This document shows positions 11,801 to 23,339 of a stretch of DNA of 64,000 nt, in pieces; position 1 is the stretch's first letter; each line of letters starts with the position of its first letter. Source of the DNA: Chamaecrista fasciculata (taxonomy: Eukaryota > Streptophyta > Magnoliopsida > Fabales > Fabaceae); assembly GCA_003254925.1 (NCBI GenBank), contig QANZ01015860.1:33330-97329 (forward strand), in the 5' to 3' direction. A program made the translations under genes and the position numbers. A model generated the notes under the pieces. It was given only the letters and a program-made list of their open reading frames with translations. It was not told the origin of the DNA and did not search any database.

Positions 11801-12150
11801 GGACACTCGCTGGACTTCTCAGATTCGCGAATTCAAAAGCCATCGATTGAAATTTAGGTATACATCTTCCTACACTGGTATAAATATAATTAGTGGATCC
11901 TGGAAGGAATCACAGAGTTAGCATATAAAAGTTTTTTTTTTTAATTTTTTCGCTGCGCTCCCTCTGTGATTTCCCAACAAAGGGTTAACCTTTTATACTG
12001 GCTGAGGGCAATCTGGCGTGATCTTGCCATAAATTCTTGGATACTTGATTGTGATCCTGGCTGATATGATCGTGATCTTTGGCTCCCACGTAATTCCCTT
12101 TTTTGTGAAAGGTGCCTTGATGGCCAAGGCGTCAATCAGGGGAAGGATCC
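8890..12150 (+). mobile_element. Rearranged copia-type LTR retrotransposon remnant
   Basis: A 200-bp block B (9218-9417) ends CCCAACA and is followed by a primer-binding site TGGTATCAGAGCC at 9419-9431. It recurs at 11781-11979 with a few differences, so B behaves as an LTR or LTR end. A second block A (about 9045-9216) recurs at about 11981-12150, but after B rather than before it, giving the order A-B-interior-B'-A'. The interior holds a gag start at 10927. No protease, integrase or reverse transcriptase is visible, so the copy is internally deleted and non-autonomous. Sequence at 11580-11770 ('gagttgcgccaccc', 'gatcaagaattgttcttgatc') resembles the end of another copia LTR, suggesting mosaic structure. 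Confidence 0.65.
10927..11092 (+). pseudogene. Truncated copia gag start
   Basis: From the ATG at 10927 the frame encodes MANNSSTLSLRSILEKDKLT, then GTNFLDWFRNVRIVLTQERK and YVLENPIP, the standard N-terminus of one plant copia gag lineage. Similarity ends near 11092, after which the frame reads unrelated residues and stops at 11125-11127. Everything from mid-gag onward is missing. The primer-binding site at 9419 lies on the same strand upstream. Confidence 0.8.
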
Positions 12151-12477
12151 ATGAGTGATTTGCCTTGATTGACAACGGATTTTGGCTGATCCTTGATTGG
12201 TTCCTGATTGATTTAGGAAATGTTTCCTTATTCCTTGCTTCGTGGGCGCCCATACCCGTTATGGTTATGGGCGTCCTTGCCTTAGCGGGGTTAAGGGCGT
12301 TCTTGCCCATACAACCTCATCTGGTGGGCTTATGGCGTGTTGGGCCAATGGCCTCTTCTACTAATTGGGCCTTCTAATTATCAGGCCTATTATAAGAAAT
12401 TATAGGTACTATGTATGAAGTAGACTTTATTTGTAGAGACAATTATTTTTTTTTCGAGAATTCTTTAGATGTGGAAA
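12151..12477. other. Retrotransposon-like flank, no gene
   Basis: Contains short GC-rich phrases such as 'tgggcgcccatacccg' and 'cttgcccatac'. Similar 'gggcgcc' phrases recur inside the LARD-like element (about 25540-25640 and 28105-28170). Probably decayed LTR-element DNA. Confidence 0.4.
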
Positions 12478-13112
12478 GGGCAGTGCTACAAAGAGGGTGA
12501 TTGCTTTTGCAACCGCTCTCTGGGCCGTTAGATGAGGTTTTTCTCGAGATGCGTGTAAAAAATTATTTTACACGCATCTCGAGATCAACCACCATATCCA
12601 ACGGCTCAACTTTTAAGCAAAATCCATTTGGAAGGGCAATGCTACAAAGAGGGCGATTGCTTTGCAACTGCCCTCTAGGCCGTTGGATGAGGCTTTTCAA
12701 CCTTGAGATGTGTGCAAATTTTTACACGCATCTCGAGATCAACCACCATATCCAACGAGTCAGAGGGTGGTTCTAAAACAACTGCCTTCTTTTAAGCAAA
12801 ATCCATTTGGAATGACAGTGCTACAAAGAGGGTGATTGCTTTTGCAACCGCCCTCTGGGACGTTGGATGAGCCTTTTCAATCTCGAGATGCGTGTAAAAA
12901 TATTATTTTACATGCATCTCGAGATCAACCGCCATATCCAATTGTTCAGAGGGTAGTTCCAAAAGCAACCGCCCTCTTTTAAGCAAAATTCATTTGGAAG
13001 GGCAATGCTACAAAGAGGGCGATTGTTTTTGCAACCGCCCTCTGGGCTGTTGGATGAGGCTTTTCAGCCTCGAGATGCATGTAAAAATATTATTTTACAC
13101 GTATCTCGAGAA
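12478..13112. repeat. Tandem array of four hairpin MITE units
   Basis: Four units start at about 12478, 12634, 12813 and 13000 (spacing 156, 179 and 187 bp). Each begins 'gggcaatgctacaaagaggg' or a close variant and contains the palindrome CTCGAGATGCGTGTAAAA...TTTTACACGCATCTCGAG (best at 12543-12583, an 18-bp perfect stem). Units 2 and 3 also carry the reversed end 'agagggtggtt', which unit 1 lacks, explaining its shorter period. The fourth unit ends just after its hairpin. The array is non-coding and looks like a MITE amplified in tandem or inserted repeatedly into itself. Confidence 0.85.
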
Positions 13113-13592
13113 ACAATTTTAAAATGATTTTTTATTTTTATTTTTTTGGTAAGGAAAGGACTAAAAAGCCAAAGAAAACAGAAAAAAAACAAAAAAAAAA
13201 ACACCAACAAAACCAAACGACAACAACCACAAAACGCAGTAGCCACCAACAAAAACAACACCTAAACCCTAATTCACCTCAAGTACTAGTTTTTCTGAAG
13301 TTTTTGTTTTGCCATTTAGTTTTTCTAAGTTATATTTGGGTATAATACATTTTTTTTATATACTTTTACAATCATAACTTGAAGAAAGAAAAAGAAATTA
13401 CATAACTTCATTTATGTATGTAACTATGTTAATGAAGTTAACTCATACATTACTAAATGGTTCTATTTTTTGTGGTTAATAGATTAATATATAAATTATG
13501 ATTATAATCGTCATCCACTCATCCTCATTCTTCACTCTTTCCCTCTCCTAAGCGTATATGGGTGGGTTGTGACCCAATTAAAAAATATATTT
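13113..13592. other. Intergenic with possible LINE tail
   Basis: At 13128-13151 a T-rich run is followed by GGTAAGG, then an A/C-rich stretch to about 13260. This resembles a LINE 3' end in reverse orientation, but I found no flanking duplication. Nothing else is recognisable. Confidence 0.35.
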
Positions 13593-13794
13593 AGTAAATT
13601 AATAATTTGATTCTTAAAAGATTGAAATATACAATTTATTTTCTAAAAAATGAAATTAAGCGGTATATTAATTAGTCATTAAATTAAAAAGTATACTGTT
13701 TTGATCTTTCAAGGACTAAACTGTATATTTTAATTTTTTAGGGATCGAATTGTCAGTCCAATGATTTTCTAGGAACCAAATTGTTTGTTTACTC
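13593..13794. mobile_element. Degenerate MITE, relative of the GASA-intron MITE
   Basis: The left end 'agtaaattaataatttg' and right end 'caaattgtttgtttact' are inverted repeats. Internal phrases 'ttttgatctttcaagga' and 'gggatcgaattgtcag' match the family of 7488-7729. More diverged than that copy. Confidence 0.55.
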
Positions 13795-13883
13795 AATATA
13801 TTTGAATCTATGATCCAATTCAAACCAAGAAAAATGGTTGTTATTGTGTACATGGAATATATGAACTGCATCTAGTTGGGGAT

Positions 13884-14507
13884 TAGGGGTGAGCAAATCA
13901 ACCCGCGAGCCCGCGAAAACCAACCCAACCCGCAACTATGGGTTGGGTTGGTTTGGTTTCGTGGGTTGGTTTGGGCTCAAAATTTCCAACCCGCACACTT
14001 GCGGGTTTGTAGTTTCTCAACCCAACCCAACCTGCGAGCTCGCATATAATTTTTTTTTTATATATTTTTAATTTATGTTTTATACATGTTTATGTATTTT
14101 TATATAAATTTTGTATGTTTTCTTATGTATTTATATTATTAATCCTTTATAAATAAGATATTTTGATTTTAAAATTTTCATAATTACATATATGTATTAC
14201 ATTTACATATGTTATGGAGTATATTTTAATTGATTTATATTTATATATATAAATTTATATGTTTTTAACTTTTTTATGTGTAAGTTTTTTTATTCACTAC
14301 TCACAAATTTATAATAATGTTTTTTTTATTATGAAAATTATAAAAAAAAATTACAAACCCAACCGGCGGGTTCAAGCCAACCCAATCCGCAACTCTACGG
14401 GTTGGGTTGGTTCGGGTTGAGTTTTAAAAATTATAAAATCTAACCCAATCCAAGTTGGATTGAAATTTTCCTTCAACCCGCCCCAATCTAGCCCGCGCTC
14501 ACCCTTG
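13884..14507. mobile_element. hAT-type MITE with 8-bp target duplication
   Basis: TTGGGGAT occurs on both sides (13876-13883 and 14508-14515), the 8-bp duplication expected of hAT transposons. The ends are TAGGGGTGAGC and GCTCACCCTTG. Both sub-terminal regions are rich in 'caacccaaccc' / 'gggttgggttgg' inverted repeats, and the middle is very AT-rich. There is no transposase, so the 624-bp element is non-autonomous. Confidence 0.85.
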
Positions 14508-14515
14508 TTGGGGAT

Positions 14516-15230
14516 ATAACACTGAAACACTTCAAGTCACGTCCTTAAGGATTAGTACCTTAGTAATTTATCTTTTTAGTAATGAACTAATGAACAACAC
14601 ATTATGTGCACTAATGAACAACACATCTAAAGTCACTTCACTTCCATGTCTACAGTATCATTTATCTTTTTAGTAATTTTCTCTTTTTCGTAAGAAGTCA
14701 CATCTGGTCTCAAATTATCATCCAAAAAAAAAAGATGTTTAGATTTTCACATAAAGACAAGACTTAAGTAAAATATAACAAAGATATTAGAAATTTTACT
14801 TAAATTTTTTCCTTCACATAATATCTCATGTCTCTGTTATCAAGTTTGTAGCAAGTTATGTCCATAAGACCCCAGGAAAATTAATTTGCGAGAACAAGAG
14901 GGACACAAGATCAAATTTCAGATATATATATATATATATATATATTGTTCATTTTAATGAGAGAAAAAAAATATAAAAATGCACTATATTCTGTATTTGA
15001 GAGCTAACAAGATCATATACTATCCAGCTATTCGTTAATACTCTAATTCTCTACACTAACAATAACACCTACGCTCAAACATGATTTTGAGATGCAATTC
15101 TTATGCTAACATCTACTCTCCAAATAAAAGAAAAAGAAAAAAAAAAAACAAAAAACGTAGTAACCCAACCAACCTCATTCATCAATAGAAGCAAAGAAGC
15201 ATTACATATATATATTTGGTTTGGTTGGGT
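14516..15230. other. Intergenic / 3' side of the CLE gene
   Basis: No gene seen. A TA microsatellite lies at about 14922-14944. The last 100 bases are probably the 3'UTR of the minus-strand CLE gene. Confidence 0.45.
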
Positions 15231-15524
15231 TCAACTTCTGTTATGAATTGGGTCTGAGCCTTTTCGAACTGTCCTTTTGTTTGATTGATAGGAATGGAAG
15301 GTCATTGAATTTGAAGGTGCTGGTGCCAAATCCAGCTTTGAATGAAAATCCTCCATTGCAGCATCATCCTTGAGGATACGAAAGCTTCTAACAAGTGAAA
15401 ATTTCCCATTCTCCCATCTCACGCCAAGATCTTTGCTTTTCAGGCCACAAACATTGTATGGTTCACAAGCTAAAACCCCAATGCAAACAAAAAGAAACAA
15501 CCCTCTCAAACTCAACAGCCTCAT
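15231..15524 (-). CDS. CLE45-like CLE signalling peptide precursor
   Basis: A single uninterrupted exon of 97 aa. Residues 1-19 are a hydrophobic secretion signal (MRLLSLRGLFLFVCIGVLAC), followed by a variable spacer and, at residues 84-95, the CLE dodecapeptide RTVRKGSDPIHN, with only two residues after it. Arabidopsis CLE45 has RRVRRGSDPIHN, so this is a close match and differs from the CLV3 or TDIF types. CLE45-class peptides are cleaved, secreted and perceived by BAM3-type receptor kinases to restrain protophloem differentiation in roots. A TATA-like TATATA sits about 40 bases upstream of the ATG. Family assignment is firm; orthology to CLE45 is inferred from the dodecapeptide only. Confidence 0.93.
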   Translation of the reverse strand: MRLLSLRGLFLFVCIGVLACEPYNVCGLKSKDLGVRWENGKFSLVRSFRILKDDAAMEDFHSKLDLAPAPSNSMTFHSYQSNKRTVRKGSDPIHNRS

Positions 15525-16111
15525 GTTTTTGATTTTTATATATGCTCTTGAAAATTTGGGAAGGATATATAGCAGCTTCTGACTCTGTTTAGTGATGAAG
15601 CTAGCTCCCTTATTTCCTATTGCTCATGTCTGCAGCAAGAGGAAGGAATAAGCCTAAGCCTGCGGTTTATCTTCTGTGGGATTGGGGAGAATAAAAGCAT
15701 AAAGCAAGAGAAGCCCAGAGAATGTAGGCAAGTTTTAGATTCACCTCAATCATAAGCATGTTATATAAGCAATATATATATACAAGGCTGTTTTGGAAGA
15801 CTCTCACAGGTTTGAATAAAAGTTGATTGGAACAATATCCTTGGGAAGCCAAGTATCTTTTTCGTTCAGCTTCCAAACATTCCCTATATCATTTGCCTTA
15901 CTCTTTTTTTCACCAAACACACCCATACCAATCTGTCTTCAACACTTTAATGTTAACTATTAGTCTGCCACGTCACCCTGACCTTGCTGATATGTCCTTC
16001 ATTCAGCCAGCTGTCCTCTGGGTTCATTTTATTGAGAACAAGTTAATAACTCTAAAGTCTAAACCAACTATGATAGTTATACAATCAAGAGTGATATGAT
16101 CCAAAAGAACA
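15525..16111. other. CLE promoter region
   Basis: No coding signal. CTATATAT-like sequence at 15565-15573 reads as a TATA box on the minus strand. Further upstream is AT-rich with no recognised repeat. Confidence 0.4.
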
Positions 16112-16333
16112 AAAAAGACTGCATTTTTTTTTTGTAGACTAAAATTTAGGTGAGGAAGTGGCGCCCAGTCCAGGGTCAGAGCAAGCCTTCGAACTCAAAA
16201 AAAACTTACAAAGATACTTACAGATAACCCACCAAATAAGGTATCACCATGAATCAAAGTCAAGCCATGCAATTATCACGGGCTAAAGGTGACAAATGAG
16301 TCAAACCTCATTGACGAAAAAGACTGCATTTTT
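16112..16333 (-). mobile_element. Short retroposon with 17-bp target duplication
   Basis: AAAAAGACTGCATTTTT occurs at 16112-16128 and 16317-16333, enclosing 188 bp that begin with poly-T and GTAGACTAAAATTTAGGTG. The poly-T places the retroposon on the minus strand with its poly(A) tail at the left. Read in that direction it contains 'gagttcgaaggcttg', reminiscent of a pol III B box, so a SINE or truncated LINE is likely. It lies in the CLE upstream region. Confidence 0.75.
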
Positions 16334-17439
16334 ACTTGTGAACCAACTAACAATACCTCTCATCCTCTGTTTCTGGTTTGAGATTTATAAGAAGACTAGT
16401 GCGTTAGTTTGTTTTATTTATGTAAGAAACGTTGCTCAATTACATTGGTGACATGGCTACCAGAAACAAAAGGTAGAAGCCAGAGATTCATTCAAATGCA
16501 TCATAGGCAAGAAAGCCATCAAAAGTAGTGAATTTCGGGAGAAGGCGGGGAATAGCAACCATCCCAAAATAAAAAGGAAAAAAGAAAAAACAATAATTGG
16601 CTTTTACGTTCCTAGCACTAGCACTTTCTTTAAGCTAACTAACTATCTTTAGAATTCCAAGCTCTTCTCTCCATGCAACAAAAATTGTAGTCTCGGTTTC
16701 TTGTGCTTAATGGGATTCCTTTATGCTTTTCTTAGCTCTCTTTGGTGTGCCAAGCCAAAAACCCTCCGTTCAAGGTTTTTAAATAAAACGTTTATTATCT
16801 TACAAATCTGGCCTTCACCTTTATTTTTTCCGCTTATCCATGATGACCAACCCTTAACTCTGTTTCTGCCCTGTATTTCTTATCTCTTACCTTCTTTTTC
16901 TTTTTCTGTTCTACAAACTTGTAGGGTTCCAATAAACAACTGAATTCATATATTTCGTTCATCACGTTATAAACCATGAGAGAGAAAAAGAGAATTAAAG
17001 AGATGGAGAAAGGGAAGATGGGAATGACAGATCTTGTTCTAAGGACATAGCCAACGACTGAGATACTCTTTCTGACCCACCACTTCGGAGCTGCATTAAA
17101 GTAAATGAAATATCTAACCCTTTTTTAAATAAATGAAATATTGCTTTACAAAGCGACCTTCACCAATCACATAATTATATTAAACTTCATATTCCACAAC
17201 TGATGATATGAATATTGTATCTTCAGTGTGAGCTGAACTGTTTGTAGTTGATGCCATTGAAATGGAACTAGTACATATTTTTTTTCCCCCTTCAATATAA
17301 GACTTAAACAAGCAAATGCTAATCTCTAAATAGAACTCTTCATTTTCTATTGAAAGCAGGAGAATTGATCAATTATTATAGTGACTCAATGCCAGAGAAT
17401 AGGCTAGAAGAATCATTTTTATTTTAAGACACCTACTTG
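16334..17439. other. Intergenic, no gene seen
   Basis: AT-rich DNA. The 80-aa plus-strand ORF at 16701-16943 is low-complexity without domain features. Confidence 0.45.
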
Positions 17440-18630
17440 AGTCTTGGAGCTCCGGCAATTGACCCGGCGAAGGGCTCGAGTCACTGGTTCAATGGTTCAA
17501 CCGCTGGGTCACTGGTTCAACCGGTTGAGCCGGTTTACTTTAAAAAAATTTTAAAAATATACATATTCATCAAATACACATTAATCTCATATATTCAGAC
17601 CAACAATTTCAAAACAATAGTTATAATAATCTCAAAAAGTACCCACAATCTCAAGTCTCAACAATTAAAGAAAAGCAAAACTTGATCCAAATAACACAAA
17701 AGGATCTCAGCAAACACATTCGAACTTATTGGGAGCATTTATACAAACACCTCTTGTGCACAAGTTCTAGCATCAAAATTCAAAAGTGCAAACACAACTT
17801 CTACTGATCCATTTTATCATTATTACTTGCGTCATTTTTGTTTATTTCCTTTGTGCACAATCAAATTCATCTAAAATCATACATTGATCTTGATAATAAT
17901 ATGATTATAAGTGAGAATCTAAGACTAGTCATCATTAAATTATTGAATCTCCATAAAAAGTGAGAATATACACATACATATATACAAAAGCAATGAATTA
18001 AGATTGGGTACGTAAGAATGAAAGATAAAAACCCATTTATATATGCATATACACATACATATATACAAACCCAAGTGCAAAAAATTAAATCTCAACAAAC
18101 ACAAAAAAAAACAGAGAAAGGGTCATCTTTCACGCCATGAACAACTAAATAAATCATTCGCCATGTTCAGTTTATTACCTCACTCACGCCACCAAACACC
18201 GTCGCTTCGAGTTGTGTGAGCCGTGCGCAACCCTCTCTCGCCACCGAACACTGCGAACACACGAAGATGAAGACGAGAGGCAGAGGAGTAAAGGCGAACA
18301 TCAGCTTTTTCATGGCAATAGAATGGAGAATGAAGAAGTGAAGGCGAAGGAGGAAGGAGGAAAGAAGAAGAGAAACAGCTGAAATGAAAATGAGAAGAGC
18401 AAGTCAGAAAAATTAGGGTTTTTGCAGATTTTTTATTTTTTTCATTTTTTTTTAAAAATTTGGACCGGTGAAACCGGTTCACGGTTCACCGGTCCGATAT
18501 GAACCGAGCGAGTTGAACCGGCAGACCGCCAGTTCACTTGCAGAACGGTATAATGGGGCATTTCGGACCGGGCTTGTCGTCGGTTCGGCGGTTTAGCGGT
18601 CCGACCGGCCGGTCCGGTCCGGTTTTTCCT
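17440..18630. mobile_element. GGTTCAACCGG-rich inverted-repeat transposon
   Basis: The left end (17440-17540) is rich in 'ctggttcaaccggttgag' and the right end (18460-18630) in the reverse, 'ggaccggtgaaaccggttc' and 'ccggtccggtccgg'. This pattern is typical of a widespread plant hAT-like non-autonomous family. The interior is AT-rich apart from about 18180-18400, a more GC-rich stretch with short ORFs that match nothing known. A small relative is at 44345-44430. The exact ends and duplication were not resolved. Confidence 0.6.
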
Positions 18631-18998
18631 ACTATGCGATAGACACTTGACCTGATCCATCGTAAAGCATGTCAGTGTAAGAGCCTGCAAAGCCATTTGC
18701 AAATTTTCGTACATTACTTGGTTGTGTAAGTAGTGTTTACTACATTTAAATACAAAACTCTAGACTAGTTAAATTCTAAAACATTGACTCCAAATAACTT
18801 TGATCCTTAATTTTATATTAAGGGTATCATAATAATTGTCTACATATACTTGATGAGTGAATAACTGTACAACTTGACAAAAGGAAATACTGTCATCAAA
18901 TCCTATTCTGCTGTACCACTGAGTAATAATAATTTCCAATTTCCATTTATAAATCCTCATCATTAGTGATGAAGTATACAAGATTTTCTGGGAACAGA

Positions 18999-21900
18999 TC
19001 AGTGAAAAGCAGGCAATGTTGATGTGGCAAACCGTAAGCCTTGGGGTTGTTGCTCTGTCTGCAGCATAAATGCAAGTTCTGCATCTCCTCGCTGATTTAA
19101 TAGAAAATGTCAGCTTCCTAGAAATATATAAAAACTCACAAACTACTAGGAAAATCCAGACACAAACATTTAACATTAGACAATGTTGCTTACAATCATA
19201 TATCAATAGTCAAAATTTCAATACACTAAGAAAATAGTTGGGCAATGGCAATTTTTATTTTCCATAATTATTAGAACTATGGAGATGTGATCATGGGTTA
19301 GCCGTCAATTGAGGCTAAGGTCCAGGTTGGGCGTGGCCTGATGATGGAGAATCAATAATGGAAACCTTGGAAGACTTATTCTAGGAAAAAGAAGAGAATT
19401 ATTACTTAGATTTTATCATTTGACTTTTACTCTTTTGTTGTTGGAAGTTGTTAGCTTTTATATTTTTGGAACTAGCTTGCTTTTATTTTTGTCTTGAGAC
19501 TTGTTATGTGGCTTTATTATCTTTGACTGAGCTGCACTTATATATGTAGCTCCCCTTTATTTTGGAAATCAGACTTGATGATATAGACTGATATTTCAGA
19601 TTTGCTCTCATATCTCCCTCCCTTTCTTTCTCTCCCTCCATTCTTTCTCCCTCATATTCTTGCATTCTTCTAAGTTTTACATCACCTGAATAGTAAAAAC
19701 GAAAATGACCCATCCCACTTTTTCTTTGAAAAGCTCAAAGCTCAACCCTTGATCAGAATTCAATCATATACTGTACCATATATGATATTTGTAATGCTAT
19801 CACTGTTACTCAGTTTTGCATCTATCTTAATTAATCAAAAGTAACATGGCAAACAAGAGGAAAAATATGTCAACAGAAGAGCCAGCAGAGGACGAGAGTA
19901 GTAACTTGTCTTTGACGTCGAATCTGTATTATGCGAATGGTTCTAGCAATAAGATAGCAGGGAAGAATAAAAGCAGCAGCCCGAAATAAGAATAACTGTA
20001 AACAATACACATAACAAGATTAATCAGTCAACTATAAAATAACAAGTGAAATTCAACGATCTTTGGTCACCCAACTTACAAAAAAATAGGTTAAAGCTTT
20101 CTCCACACTAGTATCAAAGAGGGAAGCAGCATGCCTCAGAAGTAGAAGAGTTGTTAGCTGTGAATTTTTGAAAAGATGAAGAAAACTTCAGAAAAAAGCA
20201 AAAGTGCAGCCAGACATCTCAATGACAATAAGAGGTTACCAGTTACCACAATCGACAAAAGTAGGAGAGGAAGCAATGGTCAGGTACACAGGTAGCATGT
20301 TTAAATATAAGACATTTGACATTTGAACCACACTATTTTATTTCAAGAATTAGCTATAGCTACTTACAATTAGAGCAACAGACCGGAAAAATGCAATTCC
20401 ATTGGTGACATCATAAGCATGGCCACCATGATCCAGAACTTGGTGCTCCACAGCTGCAATTGTCAAAATTCGAGGATCATGCAAATTTAAAGGGGTGCGA
20501 GAGATAGTCCGATCCTCCCTGAAAAATAACCCAGAAGCACAAGTTGAACGCAAGAACATCCAGTGATTATGCTACATGATGCACTTCCCTTGTTCCATTG
20601 TAGAGTTATAGAAGGCAGACAAGTGATAATTTATTGTATGGACACAAGGTATTACACAAAGGTCGCAAGATTACGAAGAACTGAAAAGGGAAATGGAAGT
20701 AGACTAACATATAGGAGGCAAAATATGCTAACAAGTAAGCTCCATTCTTTTTAATTTTTATCTGAGAACTCCTCTTTCATTTAGTCTAATTATGTATATA
20801 CCTTCTATATTGTGTATGTGTATATTATATTGCATAACCAGATCGTGAGTTCTTAAAAGAATTAAACACAGGAAATCAAGCCATTAGCCATTGACGGAAG
20901 AATCTAAAACTTGCCTGCTTTCATTTGAAGAAACTTCAGGACGGTAGGCACTATAACCAGGTTGGTATTGCTGTAGATCAAATAAAGTTTTCCATAAGAA
21001 CATTAGTAATTCATTGTGCAATTATTAAATGCATTATTACAAAAACCTTTCTAGGAACAAATGAAATACAATTTTATTTTCCCACCATCAATCTTCACTA
21101 AATCCCTGTCAATGAAATACTTCACTTCTTTTGCTTAACTCTTCTGTGTTTGACTCACTTCTACTACATTGAGATCTTCTGTTGAAAGATATTATTATGT
21201 ACAAATACCAAACATACTCCTGGCACTTGAATCTGGAGACACAATACCGTGATGACAGGAAGAATGCAACTGCAATTTAGCATAATACGCACCTCAAAAG
21301 ACTACTATTCATATGTCACTATGTCAGCATCAACCAAAGATTACCAAAATGAAGCAATTTATCAATATACTTGGTGTATCTTAGCTTGCTCCCAGTTTAT
21401 ACGCAGCCACATGAACTCAGCACAAAGCCGTCATGTTAAATAATGCTTAACATTAAGTATAGAGTATTTATATCTCAGAAGGTTAGCTGAAATCAATTTT
21501 GTGGTGGCTAAGATTCCAATGAGGTTATACCTGATGACAGATCTCACAAGTTGTATCTGCCTTTTCATTGCACCATAGTTGAACACATCTCCTGTGAGCA
21601 AACTGGTATAAAAAGAAACTACTTTAGTTGCAATCACCATATATAAAATATACTAATCCCCCAAGAAGTAGTTACTATCTCAAGAAATGGTTTATGGTAT
21701 TAATTATTACTGACTAACCTTCAAGGTGCCCCTGCAAGCACAGGGAATTTCCAAGTTAATAAGGTCATCCTCCTCCTGACAAATTCGACATTCTAATGTT
21801 TGAATATGGTGTTGATTGTCCAAAGCATCACGTTCCCCAACTTCAACATCATCATAAATAGCAGTGGTTTCATCATGCCTATCAGCAATTTGAGAGTTGG

Positions 21901-22012
21901 AAGAACCCTCATGGAATGATGACATTGGGGCATCATTATCATCATCATGCCGTGACTGCAAACTTACTGGTTTCACGAGAGGCTCAACAGACACAACGAG
22001 TTGGCCCTCCAT
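18999..22012 (-). CDS. RING-CH (MARCH-type) membrane E3 ubiquitin ligase candidate
   Basis: Seven coding exons: 22012-21719, 21602-21531, 20970-20915, 20518-20368, 20157-20080, 19995-19906 and 19091-18999; spliced product 277 aa. The RING-CH finger spans residues 75-120: C75-x2-C78, C91-x-C93, H101-x2-C104, C117-x2-C120, the C4HC3 spacing of MARCH/RINGv ligases, in sequence such as CRICQEED and CACRGTLKFAHRRCVQLWCN. It is followed by QYQPGYSAYRPE, then two hydrophobic stretches (about 176-200 and 216-235) that would anchor it in membrane, an RIIQIRRQRQ basic linker, and a C-terminal ELAFMLQTEQQPQGLRF motif usual in this plant subfamily. The protein would transfer ubiquitin from an E2 to membrane clients. 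The exon at 20970-20915 ends in a GC rather than GT donor, and only that junction keeps the frame (Arg codon AG|G). A 5'UTR intron (22325-22057) is likely. Confidence 0.9.
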
Positions 22013-22056
22013 TGTTTCTCAACCAATTGAACCCTTCTAATCCTATTACTGGGATT

Positions 22057-22325
22057 CTGCGGCACATAAAGAGGGATTTTACTGTTCGTAAAACTATAAT
22101 CAACAAAACATATATTTTCTTTGCTTCAAACGAATAGGAGGATGCGAGTACAACCCCTTCTTAAAAGTCTCAAAATTTTCAGAACCAAAACACAGGAAAA
22201 ATCATGGAGAAGCTAAAAGTGGGAAAACTAGAGGATCAAAAAGAAGGGAATTTGTGATGTTTGTTGAACCAAAAAGAGAATGGAATAAAAGTGCAGTGAG
22301 CGAAGGAGATGAATAAACAAATTAC
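22057..22325 (-). other. Probable 5'UTR intron of the RING-CH gene
   Basis: On the minus strand, CTTTTTCAG|GTAATTT at 22326/22325 is a good donor and TGTGCCGCAG|AATCCC at 22057/22056 a good acceptor, 44 bases upstream of the ATG. The ORFs upstream at 22228-22597 have no family features and would be 5' leader or promoter. Confidence 0.5.
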
Positions 22326-22597
22326 CTGAAAAAGATTGAAGCTGGAGAATGGTGGGTGGCACAAGTTCGTGAAAAAGGGAGAAAATGGAGGAGAGAGAAA
22401 GTATAAAAGAGGAAGCATTGAAGTTGGAGTATAGTGTAGGATGCATCCAAAGGCACCGATATACGTGTCTCAAGCGTGAAATCCACAGTCGTAGAAGTGG
22501 GCAGCTGTTTCCTTCTCTCATGGTTTTGGCTGCTACTCACTAATTTCTCCCCATTTTCTGGTAACTCATGTTTCGGGCTCCCATTTTCAACAATCAA

Positions 22598-23339
22598 TTT
22601 ATGTTTTAAACTCCCTTAAATTAAAACATAATATGATATGATTATATGCTTTCTTTTAAAAATTATATTTTTCAGACAACAGAAAGAATTTTAATTTGAT
22701 AATAATAATAAATGAACAAGAAATTAAAGCAAAAGAAATGACTAGTGTATAGAGTGACATGGTCAACTTCGTCACATATCTAGCGGTAAAGATGATTGGG
22801 AGGAGAATAAATTCAAATTATGGAGTGAATATATTTGAATATCTTTCGCTTAATTCTCAAGGAATGTATGTGTTTGAAATGGTTTGTCATCAATCTTCTT
22901 CTTGATTATGTACTAGTTTGATTTGGAGGTTAATTTGAAGTTTGTTCATAACTTTTATGGCTTTGAATTCGTCTTTTGTGTCTATGTCCAATAATGTAAA
23001 GGACTTCTTATCATTAAATAATTACTTTTATCTTGTGATATTTTAAGGAATTAATCTTCAGCTTAGCAATGCCTATTATTATTTTTTTATTTTTAAAATT
23101 TGAGATTTTTCTGAAACTGTTGCATATAAAAAAAATTACAAAATTTGTATCTTTTTTTTTAAAAAAAAAAAATCTTGAAATTTATTTTTTTGAAAAATAG
23201 GTACCAACAGCCTCTTTTCTAATTTATTTTTTGAGAAAAGTCGACTGGAAAAATTGTAGATACACTTTATTTACATTTTTGTATAATCCTGAAAAAATTG
23301 TCAAATGGGTCGATGGTTTCTTTGAAATATTTTTCAAAA
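22598..23339. other. Intergenic, no gene seen
   Basis: AT-rich DNA between the RING-CH gene and the nested transposon. A short foldback of 'gaaaccatc'/'gatggtttc' at 23311-23349 borders the next element. Confidence 0.45.

Noticed and set aside
18769-19206. 145-aa minus-strand ORF at the RING-CH 3' end
   Set aside because: Wrong frame; the real last exon (19091-18999) ends in the conserved family tail and stops at 18999.
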